Origin: an uncultured Bacteroides sp.
GTDB lineage: Bacteria; Bacteroidota; Bacteroidia; Bacteroidales; Bacteroidaceae
DNA: 64,000 bases
Direction of reading: 5' to 3'
Assembly (NCBI GenBank): GCA_944321495.1
Contig: CALULP010000002.1
Location: 62,001 to 126,000, forward strand
Below the pieces are notes generated by a model that was not told the origin of the DNA, made no database searches, and was given only the letters and a program-made list of their open reading frames with translations. Below are positions 34,358 to 43,600 of this stretch, piece by piece; position 1 is the first letter of the stretch; every line of letters begins with the position of its first letter. A program made the position numbers and the translations under genes.

Positions 34358-36223
34358 ATGAAAATCATGAAAAAACTAATCCTGACAACACTTGTAACGG
34401 TTGGCATCGGCCTGTCGGCAATGGCCGGCGAACCGGTAAAATTAGCCGTGAGAATGGATGACATGGGGGCGTTCCATTCAGTGAACACAGCCGTGATGGA
34501 CATCTACCGTAACGGCATCTCGCAAACGGTGGAACTGATGCCCGTGGCGTCGTGGTACCCCGAAGCCGTGGAGATGCTTGAAAACGCTCCCGGCCTGGAT
34601 GTCGGTGTGCACCTGACCATTACCAGCGAGTGGGAGAACGTGAAATGGCGTCCGTTGACCGATGCCAAATCGCTGGTGGACGAAAAGGGCTATTTCCTTC
34701 CTATGATTTATCCCCGCGATGCCTATCCAGGTTTGTCATTCACCGAGCGTGGATACGATTTGGCTGAAGTTGAAAAAGAGTTCCGTGCACAGATTGAACG
34801 GGTCATAAAAGACGTGCCACGCGTGTCGCACATCACAGGGCACATGGGGTGCACCATTTTCTCCCCTGAAGTCAACGAGCTCATCGTGCGCCTTGCCAAG
34901 GAGTACAACTTGGTATCGATGGATAAAACCCATGCCAAGGATTATGGCTACGAGTTCATCTCCTACGCCGACGGCGCTTACGGCATGCTGCCCGGCAAGT
35001 GCAAGACGCTCGAAGAAAAAGAAAACTCTTTTATCAACATGCTCAAAAATCTCAAGCCCGGAAAGAAATATATGTTTATCGACCATCCGGCGTATGACGA
35101 TGCCGAAATGGCCACTGTGTTCCATATTGGCTACGAAGATGTGGCTGCCGACCGTCAAGGCGTAACCTGCCTTTATAAGAGCGAACGCGTAAAGAAAGCC
35201 ATCCGCGACAACAACATACAGTTGGTTACCGTCAACGAACTCGTGAACGGACTGCCTCGCCAACACGATGCCAAGGTGGTGAAAGCCATTGACAACTACA
35301 TGAAAGTAGCCCGTGAGAAGGGGCTTGATATTCATTCGATGATGGTGCTGCAAGGCGGCAAGGTCCTTGGAGAAAAATGGCAAAGCCGTGGCGACGCGGC
35401 AACTCCCCATATCATGAACTCCGCCAGCAAGACGTTGACCTCTACAGCCGCCGGATTTGCAGTGGCAGAGGGAAAACTGAAGCTCGACGACAAAGTTATC
35501 GGTTTCTTCCCCGGCAAACTACCTGCAAAAGTGAGCGACAACCTGAAGAATATGACTGTGCGCGACCTTCTTACCATGACTTCCGGACAGGCAAAAGCCA
35601 ATACTACCGCCCAACGTCAGACCAAGCAAGACTGGGTAGAGGCCTTCCTGGCCGAACCGGTACCCTACAAGCCGGGCACCTACTATGCCTACAACGGATT
35701 GGGTACATTCATGGTTTCTGCAATTGTACAGGAAGTGGTAGGAGAGAATATCTTTGACTATTTGACTTCCCGCCTGTTCCGTCCATTAGGAATTACGGGC
35801 ATCACTTGGGATGAAAGCCCGGATGGCATCAACTGCGGAGGTTGGGGAGCTTACCTGAAGACTGAAGACATGGCGAAGATAGGCCAGTTCTACCTCCAGA
35901 AAGGAAAGTGGAACGGCAAGCAGCTTCTTCCGGAATGGTGGATAGAGGAAGCCACCAAGGCGCAAGTGCCCTCACGTCCCGGCGGCATGACCGACGATGA
36001 ATACAAGAAGAAAGACCCCGCCAACAACGACTGGATGCAAGGATACGGATACCAGATCTGGCGTGGCCGCCACAACACGTTCCGTGCCGACGGGGCCAAC
36101 GGGCAATATATCTTAGTGCTCCCCGACCAGGATGCCGTAGTGGCCGTGACTGCCGACCTCAAAAACATGGCTGAAGAACTCAATCTGATTTGGGACATTA
36201 TTCTTCCTGTCCTCAACAAATAA
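34358..36223 (+). CDS. Fusion of YdjC/ChbG-like deacetylase and beta-lactamase-fold hydrolase
   Basis: 621 residues from the Met at 34358; Met 34367 is as good, and both open the signal peptide KKLILTTLVTVGIGLSAMA, while the ATG at 34325 adds basic residues. Residues about 25-300 match the YdjC/ChbG carbohydrate deacetylase fold: RMDDMGAFHSVN with the metal Asp, DVGVHLTIT, HITGHMGC and IDHPAYDD. Residues about 310-620 are a beta-lactamase-fold serine hydrolase with SxxK at Ser355-Lys358 and YAYNGLGTF. The second half is a paralogue of the gene just upstream. The combination suggests removal of N- or O-acyl groups from one glycan. Periplasmic. Confidence 0.85.
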   Translation: MKIMKKLILTTLVTVGIGLSAMAGEPVKLAVRMDDMGAFHSVNTAVMDIYRNGISQTVELMPVASWYPEAVEMLENAPGLDVGVHLTITSEWENVKWRPLTDAKSLVDEKGYFLPMIYPRDAYPGLSFTERGYDLAEVEKEFRAQIERVIKDVPRVSHITGHMGCTIFSPEVNELIVRLAKEYNLVSMDKTHAKDYGYEFISYADGAYGMLPGKCKTLEEKENSFINMLKNLKPGKKYMFIDHPAYDDAEMATVFHIGYEDVAADRQGVTCLYKSERVKKAIRDNNIQLVTVNELVNGLPRQHDAKVVKAIDNYMKVAREKGLDIHSMMVLQGGKVLGEKWQSRGDAATPHIMNSASKTLTSTAAGFAVAEGKLKLDDKVIGFFPGKLPAKVSDNLKNMTVRDLLTMTSGQAKANTTAQRQTKQDWVEAFLAEPVPYKPGTYYAYNGLGTFMVSAIVQEVVGENIFDYLTSRLFRPLGITGITWDESPDGINCGGWGAYLKTEDMAKIGQFYLQKGKWNGKQLLPEWWIEEATKAQVPSRPGGMTDDEYKKKDPANNDWMQGYGYQIWRGRHNTFRADGANGQYILVLPDQDAVVAVTADLKNMAEELNLIWDIILPVLNK

Positions 36224-36253
36224 ATAATCAATATTCACCCTAAAACAACACAC

Positions 36254-37624
36254 ATGATGAAAAAAGTCATTTTATCTGCCATTGTGTTGATGGTATCAGC
36301 CTTTGCATTTGCACAGACGCGAACCGCCCCCGTCAAGGTAGAGGGCGGGATGATTGAAGGTGTAGTCATCGACGGTGTCAACACCTACTTCGGAATCCCC
36401 TTTGCCGCTCCGCCTGTGGGCGAACTGCGCTGGAAAAAGCCCCAGCCTGTACAGCCGTGGCAAGGCGTCCGCTTTTGCGACCGTTTTGCACCGGCACCGA
36501 TGCAGAATATGAATGCCCGTCGGCCCAAAGTGTGGAAGAATGTGGCCGAGATGAACCCTACAACAAGCGAGGACTGCTTGTATCTCAACGTCTTTGCCCC
36601 GGCAAAGAAATCCGATAAGCCCTATCCGGTGATGGTATGGATATATGGCGGCGGTTTCCACCAGGGTGGAACGGACGGTCCGGTGTACCGGGGCAACAAG
36701 TACGCCAAAGAAGGTGTCATTATGGTTTCCATAGCCTATCGGTTGGGCGTGTTTGGCTATCTTGCCCATCCGGAACTCAGCAAAGAGAGCGGGCACGGCT
36801 CGGGCAACTATGCGTTGTATGACCAGATTGCCGGGCTGAAATGGGTTAAGGAAAATATCGCAGCCTTCGGAGGCGACCCCAACAACGTCACGGTATTCGG
36901 CCAAAGTGCGGGCTCGCGCAGCATCCAGGGATTGCTGTGTGCCAAGGGCACGGAAGGACTCTTCCAACGTGCCATTCCCCAAAGCGGATGTGCCATCCGT
37001 GAAGATGCCAAATGCTTGCCTCTCAATGAAAACGAGGCACTCGGAAAAGCCTTCTTCGAAAGCATAGGCATCACCAGCCTCGAAGCTATGCGGGCCATTG
37101 ATGCGGTGACTCTTCAGCAACTTTATCAAAATTCTACCTTCACTCCTAAGTTCCGTCCCGCCATTGACGGTTCGCTTATCGTAGAAGACTTTAACGACGC
37201 TACACTTGGTGGACGTTATCTTGATATTGACTATATGATAGGCTACACCAAGGATGATGTACCCAAGGCAAACTTCCCGAAAGCCGTGGGCCGTTGGGCC
37301 GACAACCAGGTTGTCAACCTTAACCGCCGTCCCATCTACGTCTACAGTTTCGACCATCCGCAGCCGGAAGACCCCAACAATCCCACGAAAGACTCGTTTG
37401 GAGCCCAAGGAGCCGTCCACTCTGCCGAACTTCCTTACATGTTCGGACAAGTGGAGTTGAGCACGAAACCCATGAAAAAAGAAGACTACGAACTGGCCGA
37501 ACGCATGGTGAAGTATTGGACCAATTTTGCCAAATACGGCAATCCCAACGGATTGGCCGCCGGCGACTGGAAGCCTTACACCAAAGATGACCAATATGTG
37601 CACCACCTCGATGTGAAACAGTAA
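36254..37624 (+). CDS. Secreted type-B carboxylesterase, compact form
   Basis: 456 residues, about 80 fewer than the homologue at 720. Signal peptide to about residue 22 (FAFAQ). The fold is shown by GIPFAAPPVGELRWKKPQP, SEDCLYLNVFAP, the oxyanion YGGGF, the nucleophile in GQSAGS at Ser218 and the catalytic His389 in GAVHSAELPYMFG. The missing part is the helical region between the nucleophile and histidine, so the active site may be more open. It follows the fusion gene by 30 bases and is followed by an outer membrane barrel gene after 33 bases, all in one presumed operon. Confidence 0.9.
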   Translation: MMKKVILSAIVLMVSAFAFAQTRTAPVKVEGGMIEGVVIDGVNTYFGIPFAAPPVGELRWKKPQPVQPWQGVRFCDRFAPAPMQNMNARRPKVWKNVAEMNPTTSEDCLYLNVFAPAKKSDKPYPVMVWIYGGGFHQGGTDGPVYRGNKYAKEGVIMVSIAYRLGVFGYLAHPELSKESGHGSGNYALYDQIAGLKWVKENIAAFGGDPNNVTVFGQSAGSRSIQGLLCAKGTEGLFQRAIPQSGCAIREDAKCLPLNENEALGKAFFESIGITSLEAMRAIDAVTLQQLYQNSTFTPKFRPAIDGSLIVEDFNDATLGGRYLDIDYMIGYTKDDVPKANFPKAVGRWADNQVVNLNRRPIYVYSFDHPQPEDPNNPTKDSFGAQGAVHSAELPYMFGQVELSTKPMKKEDYELAERMVKYWTNFAKYGNPNGLAAGDWKPYTKDDQYVHHLDVKQ

Positions 37625-37657
37625 TTATAAATCCATTAAAACAAACCTGATCAAAAA

Positions 37658-39874
37658 ATGAAAAACTTTTCGAAATCAATTCTTGCAATCGCTCTGTTGT
37701 TCCCGTTGCAGGGCTTTTCTCAGTCAAATGTTACGCCCAAAGACTCTACTGCAGTCAAGGAAAATGCAGGCGAAATAAAAGACGCCATCAGTTTGCTCAA
37801 CGCCTCAAGCGCCAGCGAGCCTCGCGCCGTACCTATTGGCTTGCCTGCCGCCTACACAGTCGTGCGCCAGGATGGCTTGCCGGTTACTTATTTCTGGGAC
37901 CCCAATGCCACCAATCTCCATTGGCGCCAGGACGGCTCGCTGCAGAGCACCCGAACGATGCCTATGTCCATGACAGCCATCTACGAGGGTGAAATCGGCG
38001 TAGGTGTTGATTCATATACCCGTTTGGGCACCCAACAATTCAAGGGCAATGCCAAGTATGCTACCAACACCTTGGGCAAACATTCTTTTAATGTCGGCCT
38101 GTCCGGGGGGCTGGGCAAAAAAACGACTTTCTCGCTCAATGCCTACAACAACATGGATCCCGGTAACGTGATGCTGCAATTCACGCGTTTTGCCGACCGC
38201 GTCCAGTTCTACACAGGCACGCTTACCCACCAGTATGATGACAAGGGCTCTGCTTTCTCCGTGTTCTACAAGTACACCGACATGCACGACCTGTCCAGTA
38301 CGGTCAGCCAGGCACCTTTCTTCTGGGTGGGCGATGGCTCGATCAAAGAGTTCGATGATTTCGTAATCGGTAAAGATAACTACGGAAACAACGATGGTGT
38401 CATCACTTACCAGGACATCCGTACCGGCAAAATGGTGACAGCCAATTACAACGACTTGGCTCATAACCATTCCCATGAGGTCAAATTCATGCTCGACCAT
38501 AAGTTTGACCCGCGGACTACGTTGTTCCTGCGCGCCAAAGCTTCCTTTGCCAAGCGCAATACCCTTGCTGACAATACCCAAAATATTCTTGTCGAACAGA
38601 CCCGTGACTATTACGACGGTAGCGGTAGCTATACCGGTCGCGTACAGCGCCGTCTGGCTCAGATTGGCGATGGCAACATTGAAGACTACATGCTGGTGGC
38701 CCGCCTGAACAAGAAAACGGACCGGCACGATTGGAATGTGGCTGTTTTTGATTACCTGGAGCATGTGGACTACGGCACCTCTTCGGTGCAATACGACCAC
38801 GAGGTGAAAGCCAATCCGTTGCGTCTGCGCTTCAACGGAAATCAGTTCTTCAACTTCAATGCCAGCGGCCAGTTTGCCAAAGGTTGGGAAAACAAGGCCG
38901 GCGCGTTCCTGTTCGACACCTGGAAGGTACATCCCTTCGTGAAGCTCTCTTATGGAGCCCGTCTGGAATACTTCAATCTGAACGTTGACTACTCGAAGGA
39001 TGCCCGCTTCGCCGGCTTCTACCTCGGCGGTCCTACAAAGGACGGCAACGGCACCGTCAGTCTCACCGGTGACAGGCTTCACGGTTTCAACTATTCGGTG
39101 TCGTTCATCCCGACCATCAATTTCACCAAGAACTTCGGATTCGACGGAGAAATCAACTACATCACCATGTATCGCCATATCCAGGGCTTCTACGGTGCCA
39201 ATGCGCCGCTGTCGAAGACACGTCCCCATACCTTGGCCCGTGCCGGGTTGTTCTTCAATCATAGGCTTTTCAATGTAGTGTCATCTTTCACGTATTCTTA
39301 TCGTAAGGGCGACTCGGGCCGTATCACCGTACCGAGCGAAAATCCCAACGAAAGCTCCGTCATGGTGCCTTATCATCAGGCAATACGCACCATAGGGTGG
39401 AAGACCGACCTCATGCTCACTCCTTTCAAGGGATTCTCGCTCAACGTGATCTTTACCCTTCAAGACCCGAAACTGGCTATGTACAAGTTCTCGGCCTTCG
39501 GTAAAGACTATGATTTTGCCGGCAAACAGATGACCAATCTTTCAAAAATCTTGCTTGACATCAATCCCCGATACTCTTACAAAGGATTCAACATCTGGAT
39601 GAGTGCCCGTTATTCCAGCAAGAAGTATGCAAACGTGGGCAACTCCATTGTCTTTGACGGCCGTTGGGAAACCTTTGCAGGGGCCAGCTACAAAATCAGC
39701 AAGTATGCTACCTTCACCGCCAATGTCGTGAATTTCCTGAACACCACCGGTCCTGCCGGCAACGTTCCCGGGTCGGCCCTTATCACCGACGGTTCACAGT
39801 TTGCAGGGTCGCTGATTGCCGGTTCCTACATCCGTCCCTTCCAAATGGAGTTTGGCCTTAACATTAATTTCTAA
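37658..39874 (+). CDS. Outer membrane beta-barrel, TonB-receptor-like without visible plug
   Basis: 738 residues with a signal peptide to about residue 22 (GFSQ). From about residue 100 on the protein is amphipathic strands with aromatic girdles, ending FQMEFGLNINF with terminal Phe, as in the barrel of TonB receptors; segments such as FTANVVNFLNTTGP match the end of such barrels. The first 100 residues contain no plug motifs: no LRG-type element, no IERIEVLRGP and no GGVIN. So it may be a passive pore or depend on a partner. It is cotranscribed with the esterase and deacetylase genes, so it probably lets their glycan ligand in. Confidence 0.75.
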   Translation: MKNFSKSILAIALLFPLQGFSQSNVTPKDSTAVKENAGEIKDAISLLNASSASEPRAVPIGLPAAYTVVRQDGLPVTYFWDPNATNLHWRQDGSLQSTRTMPMSMTAIYEGEIGVGVDSYTRLGTQQFKGNAKYATNTLGKHSFNVGLSGGLGKKTTFSLNAYNNMDPGNVMLQFTRFADRVQFYTGTLTHQYDDKGSAFSVFYKYTDMHDLSSTVSQAPFFWVGDGSIKEFDDFVIGKDNYGNNDGVITYQDIRTGKMVTANYNDLAHNHSHEVKFMLDHKFDPRTTLFLRAKASFAKRNTLADNTQNILVEQTRDYYDGSGSYTGRVQRRLAQIGDGNIEDYMLVARLNKKTDRHDWNVAVFDYLEHVDYGTSSVQYDHEVKANPLRLRFNGNQFFNFNASGQFAKGWENKAGAFLFDTWKVHPFVKLSYGARLEYFNLNVDYSKDARFAGFYLGGPTKDGNGTVSLTGDRLHGFNYSVSFIPTINFTKNFGFDGEINYITMYRHIQGFYGANAPLSKTRPHTLARAGLFFNHRLFNVVSSFTYSYRKGDSGRITVPSENPNESSVMVPYHQAIRTIGWKTDLMLTPFKGFSLNVIFTLQDPKLAMYKFSAFGKDYDFAGKQMTNLSKILLDINPRYSYKGFNIWMSARYSSKKYANVGNSIVFDGRWETFAGASYKISKYATFTANVVNFLNTTGPAGNVPGSALITDGSQFAGSLIAGSYIRPFQMEFGLNINF

Positions 39875-40018
39875 GGTTTGCAATAAAAAGGTTACTTCGG
39901 TAAGTACCGTATTTCTGTTCATGGGGGTGTGTCGGAAACTGATGCACCCTCTCTTTTTAATCACAAAGGGGTGGTTGAACCTCATTCCGGCATCCCCCTC
40001 CGATAATTCCGAAAAAAC

Positions 40019-40696
40019 ATGGTTAAACATATTTTGTTTTGGTGCACAATGGGCATAATGGCTTTTGGGCGGCCTGCTTATGCGCAGTCATTATTGACTT
40101 CGGCGTTAGTCCAAGGAACGTATGGTTCCAAATATCGCACTACCTTGGGTCTCTATTATCGCACCGAAGACCACTTTCAGGGCACATCACGCTGGTTTGC
40201 CAATATGCAAGGCGAGTATCGTCCGCTGCCTGTACTTTCGTTCTTTGGCGGATACACGTTTTTGTACAACCACGCTTACTTGGCAGACAATCTGCAATAC
40301 TGGCAACCGCGCCATCGGCTGTTTGCAGCAGTCATGCCCCGTTGGGACTGGAATGGGTTCAACTTCAACTACCGCCAGATGTATCAAATAGTGCAGTGGA
40401 ACGACCATGAACATCGCCATCAGAATGCCCAAAGATTGAGAAGCCGCATTTATGCAGAATACTCAACGGGGATTGCTGCCATTTGTCCCTTTGCTTACTA
40501 CGAACTGTTTCTTGATGCGCGCGACCGTCTCCAGTTGAGAAAGCATCAATTCACCATAGGAGCCAGTTACTACGTGACTTTGGCCAACAAAATCAGTCTG
40601 CAATATCGTCGTATATTCCGCCCTGACGGAAAGTTGCCGACTGATGGCCTTGACGTGGTGGGCATTTCCTACATGTTCTTGTTCAAGACAGGGTAA
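40019..40696 (+). CDS. DUF2490-like outer membrane protein
   Basis: 225 residues with a signal peptide (to about residue 23, AYAQ). The body is short beta strands with many Tyr, Phe and Arg, including RTTLGLYYRTEDHFQG and RLRSRIYAEYST, which match DUF2490, a small outer membrane barrel family of unknown role. It is 144 bases after the large barrel and is the last gene of the cluster, with a convergent dacB just after it. Confidence 0.75.
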   Translation: MVKHILFWCTMGIMAFGRPAYAQSLLTSALVQGTYGSKYRTTLGLYYRTEDHFQGTSRWFANMQGEYRPLPVLSFFGGYTFLYNHAYLADNLQYWQPRHRLFAAVMPRWDWNGFNFNYRQMYQIVQWNDHEHRHQNAQRLRSRIYAEYSTGIAAICPFAYYELFLDARDRLQLRKHQFTIGASYYVTLANKISLQYRRIFRPDGKLPTDGLDVVGISYMFLFKTG

Positions 40697-40722
40697 TATC
40701 CGTCGGCCACGGTCTTCGTGTT

Positions 40723-42219
40723 TCAGAGTTTTGTGATGACTTCGTAACACACGGCGTCTTGGAATTGGCGGGCTCTCCTTCCCGACAGCGTGTTCTGGTT
40801 CATGATGGCGAAGGCCACCCAATGCCCGTTCTTTGCTTGCAGGTAGCCGGCCAGGCAGCTCACGCCCGTGTAGGTGCCCGTCTTGGCATGTACGCGGCGG
40901 AAGCCGGGGGTGCGGTAGCCCATGCGGTGCTCCAGCGTGCCGTCGACGCCGCTCACGGGCAGGGCTTTGTAGAGCGACTGGAAGACGTCGGTGCGCCCGT
41001 AGGCGTAGCGCAGGAAGGCTACCAGCAGTTCGGGGGTCACGTAGTCGTAGTGGGACAGCCCGCAGCCGTCGGCCAGGTTGTAGTCATCGGGGTCAAGGTC
41101 CAGCTGCTCGATAAGGTCGTTCACGGCGTCCAGCCCGTCGTCTGCCGAGATGTAGCGCCGTCCGGTGGCCTGCTTGCCCAGGCGGTAGAGCAGGGCTTCG
41201 GCGTTGAGGTTGTCGCTCTCCTTGAGGCATTGGTCGAGCACGTCCTGCATGGACGTTTCATGCACAGCCACGCGCACCGCGAGGCTGTCCGGATGGAATT
41301 CGCGGAAGCCGTATAGGGGGTCGGCCGTCACTCCGCGTTCTTGCAGGCGTTCTACGAAGGTGTGCATGAAGAAGTCTTGCGAGGAGTAGAGGTTGATGAC
41401 CCGTGCCGTGCGTCTGCCCACATTGCCCGTGGCCACCAGCGTATTGCTATTGTGCATCCAGTCGCGCGTCAGGCGGAAGCCTCCGGCGCGGGGGTTGCCG
41501 CTGGTGGTGCGGTTCACCAGGCGGTAGTAGGTGGAGGCGGGAGTGCACCGCAGCAGGGCGGGCATGCCGCGCTCGGCGGGACGGGCGGAAACGGTGACCA
41601 CGCCTTTCTCCAGCATCAGGGGCGAGAGGTAGGGCTGGAAGGCCGAGGGGTTGTCGTCCCACAGCCAGCCGCTGCCCCAGTGCAGGGAGTCTTTCATCGA
41701 CACGTCGCCGTACACCTTTCCGGCAATGACGGAGAAGGGCAGGCGGGCAACGGCTTCTGCCAGCGAGTCGAGGGCCTCGTCGTCGAACTCGGGGTCGAAG
41801 CCGCCCACCACGTAGAGGTCGCCCCGCAGGGTATCGGCCTGCACGGTGCCCCGGTACCACACCTCGGTGCGGAAGGGCTCGCGTGCGTCGGGGTGCGACA
41901 GGGCGGCGATGGCGGTGAGCAACTTCATGGTGCTTGCCGGGCGCGACAGGCGGTCGGCCTGGTAGTCATAGACGGGGCGGCGGGCGGTGAGGTCGTAGAT
42001 GGCGATGCCCGCATTGGAGCCTTGAGGCAGGTACTTTGCCACTATCGAGTCGAGGCGGTGGGCCAGTGCGAGGGTGTCGGCAGTGAGGGTATCGGCGGGT
42101 ACCGCCTTTTGTACGGCCGGCGCAAGGGTATCGGTGTATAGGGGTTCTGTCTTTGCCTCTTGTGCGGCAAGGGTGAGGGTGCAGGCTGCGAGCAGCAGGC
42201 TGAGCAGGGCTTTTTTCAT
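40723..42219 (-). CDS. dacB: D-alanyl-D-alanine carboxypeptidase/endopeptidase (PBP4 type)
   Basis: 498 residues from the Met at 42219, which opens a signal peptide (KKALLSLLLAACTLTLAAQ); an upstream Met at 42255 lies between the -7 box and this start and is unlikely. PBP4-class motifs are SxxK at Ser96-Lys99 (RPASTMKLLTA), SxN in KESDNLNAE and KTG in HAKTGTYTG. The long insert between the first two motifs is typical of DacB. It trims or cleaves peptidoglycan cross-links in the periplasm. On the minus strand TACCTTTG at 42248-42241 gives the -7 box. Confidence 0.93.
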   Translation of the reverse strand: MKKALLSLLLAACTLTLAAQEAKTEPLYTDTLAPAVQKAVPADTLTADTLALAHRLDSIVAKYLPQGSNAGIAIYDLTARRPVYDYQADRLSRPASTMKLLTAIAALSHPDAREPFRTEVWYRGTVQADTLRGDLYVVGGFDPEFDDEALDSLAEAVARLPFSVIAGKVYGDVSMKDSLHWGSGWLWDDNPSAFQPYLSPLMLEKGVVTVSARPAERGMPALLRCTPASTYYRLVNRTTSGNPRAGGFRLTRDWMHNSNTLVATGNVGRRTARVINLYSSQDFFMHTFVERLQERGVTADPLYGFREFHPDSLAVRVAVHETSMQDVLDQCLKESDNLNAEALLYRLGKQATGRRYISADDGLDAVNDLIEQLDLDPDDYNLADGCGLSHYDYVTPELLVAFLRYAYGRTDVFQSLYKALPVSGVDGTLEHRMGYRTPGFRRVHAKTGTYTGVSCLAGYLQAKNGHWVAFAIMNQNTLSGRRARQFQDAVCYEVITKL

Positions 42220-42240
42220 TATCTTCGTTATTTTGCGGGA

Positions 42241-42248
42241 CAAAGGTA
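42241..42248 (-). promoter_or_regulatory. -7 box of dacB promoter
   Basis: Minus-strand TACCTTTG, exact match to TAnnTTTG. A TTTG at 42275-42272 is 23 bases upstream, slightly more than the usual 19-21. Confidence 0.5.
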
Positions 42249-42304
42249 CAAACATTTCCCCGGAGGTGCATCAAAATGCTGGGGTAAGTGATTGGAAGAA
42301 TAGC

Positions 42305-43441
42305 CTATTTCCTCCGTGCCAGCCAGCGGCGCACAGGTTCGTCGTACACTTTCAGGATGAGGTAGGTCAGGGCGATGCTGCCGAAGAATACCAGCAGGGC
42401 TGCCGGCCAGGCCTGGGAGAAAGGAATCTTCTCCTCGCCGTCCCACAGCCAGGCGTAGAACAGGTACATGAAAGGGTAGTGCACCACGTACACCGGATAG
42501 GAAATGTCCCCGCAGAACTTGCAGATGCGCGAAGTGCCGTTGTCCGTCGCCTTGCCCGAGGCGCCCAGCCACACCAGCAGGGGGAAGATGAGGATGACGC
42601 ACACGGAGTCGTACAGCCCGTTGAGCCACAGCCTGTCCGCCCCGCCCACGTGGGGCATGCAGAGCAGCACTATCACGCCCAGGCTGCACAGCCAGAACGC
42701 CCCGCGGATGTGTACCGGCTTGAACACGCGCGACATCAGCAGCCCCGCCGAGAAGGCAAAGAGCAGCCGCAGCATGCCGCCGGGGAAATTGGTGCCTGAC
42801 AACGACCAGCCCACGCCCAGATGCCCGTAGCCCGACCCGTTGCCTATGGCATACGAGGCCAGTCCGATGCCTGCCAAGGCCACCAGCACTGCCAGCCACC
42901 GGGTGGACAGCTTCCGGATGAACAGGGCGTAGAGAATGTTGCCGATGTATTCGAAGAACAGCGACCAGTTGGGCCCGTTCAGCGGGTACATCTCATTGTT
43001 GCCCCGCACGTCGACTGCCGTCCCCGGCACCGCGGGGATGAGGAACAGGTTGAGCAGCATGGCAAGCATCACCACCGAGGTGGCCACATGCGTGCCGTCC
43101 CACCGCTCGCTGCCCTGCACGAAGTAGGTGATGGCACCCAGCACCACGCCCATGATGACCATGGGGTGCAGGCGGATGAGGCGTCGTTTGAAGAACTCTT
43201 TGGTCGTAAGTGAGCGTTGCCAGCGGTCATCGTAAGCATAGCCGATGACGAATCCGGATAAGATGAAGAAGAAGTCCACAGCCAGGTAGCCGTGGTTGAA
43301 ACCCTGGTCGATGGGGCTGGTGGCAAAGCCCTCGAACACGTGGTACCACATGACGACCAGCGCCGCCACGCCGCGCAGCCCGTCCAGCAGTTCATAATGG
43401 GGTTTGGAGTCCGCGAATGTTGCGGAAGATGCCTTTTCCAT
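42305..43441 (-). CDS. Acyltransferase family 3 membrane protein (OafA/YrhL type)
   Basis: 378 residues with about 10 membrane helices. The signature LLDGLRGVAALVVMWYHVF carries the Arg and His needed for acyl transfer, and VDFFFILSGFVIGYAYDDRW follows as in acyltransferase-3 proteins. It is predicted to move acetyl or similar groups onto a surface polysaccharide, lipid or glycan from the cytoplasmic side. No polysaccharide locus is adjacent, so the acceptor is unknown. Single gene; the repeat block at 43465-43585 lies upstream of it. Confidence 0.9.
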   Translation of the reverse strand: MEKASSATFADSKPHYELLDGLRGVAALVVMWYHVFEGFATSPIDQGFNHGYLAVDFFFILSGFVIGYAYDDRWQRSLTTKEFFKRRLIRLHPMVIMGVVLGAITYFVQGSERWDGTHVATSVVMLAMLLNLFLIPAVPGTAVDVRGNNEMYPLNGPNWSLFFEYIGNILYALFIRKLSTRWLAVLVALAGIGLASYAIGNGSGYGHLGVGWSLSGTNFPGGMLRLLFAFSAGLLMSRVFKPVHIRGAFWLCSLGVIVLLCMPHVGGADRLWLNGLYDSVCVILIFPLLVWLGASGKATDNGTSRICKFCGDISYPVYVVHYPFMYLFYAWLWDGEEKIPFSQAWPAALLVFFGSIALTYLILKVYDEPVRRWLARRK

Positions 43442-43464
43442 GAGAGGGGGGAGGGAGTGTTAAG

Positions 43465-43585
43465 TGAATAGTGATAAGTGTTTAGTGATTAGTGTGTCAA
43501 ATGAATAGTGATGAGTGTTTAGTGATTAGTGTGTCAAGCAGCAGGTCCGTTTTTATGCCTTTTGCCACTAACCACTAATCACTAA
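43465..43585. repeat. 37-base tandem repeat plus complementary arm
   Basis: TGAATAGTGATAAGTGTTTA... (43465-43500) is repeated at 43502-43537 with one change. TTAGTGATTAGTG at its end (43519-43531) pairs with CACTAATCACTAA at 43573-43585. The vocabulary resembles the inverted repeat at 2329-2409. It lies between the acyltransferase start and the CoA-transferase stop. Confidence 0.85.
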
Positions 43586-43600
43586 TCGTTAATCACTGAT

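Noticed and set aside
33232..36223. Antibiotic beta-lactamase
   Set aside because: The SxxK and YxN motifs fit the broad serine hydrolase family, but KTG is replaced and the neighbours are esterases and a deacetylase, so drug resistance is not supported.
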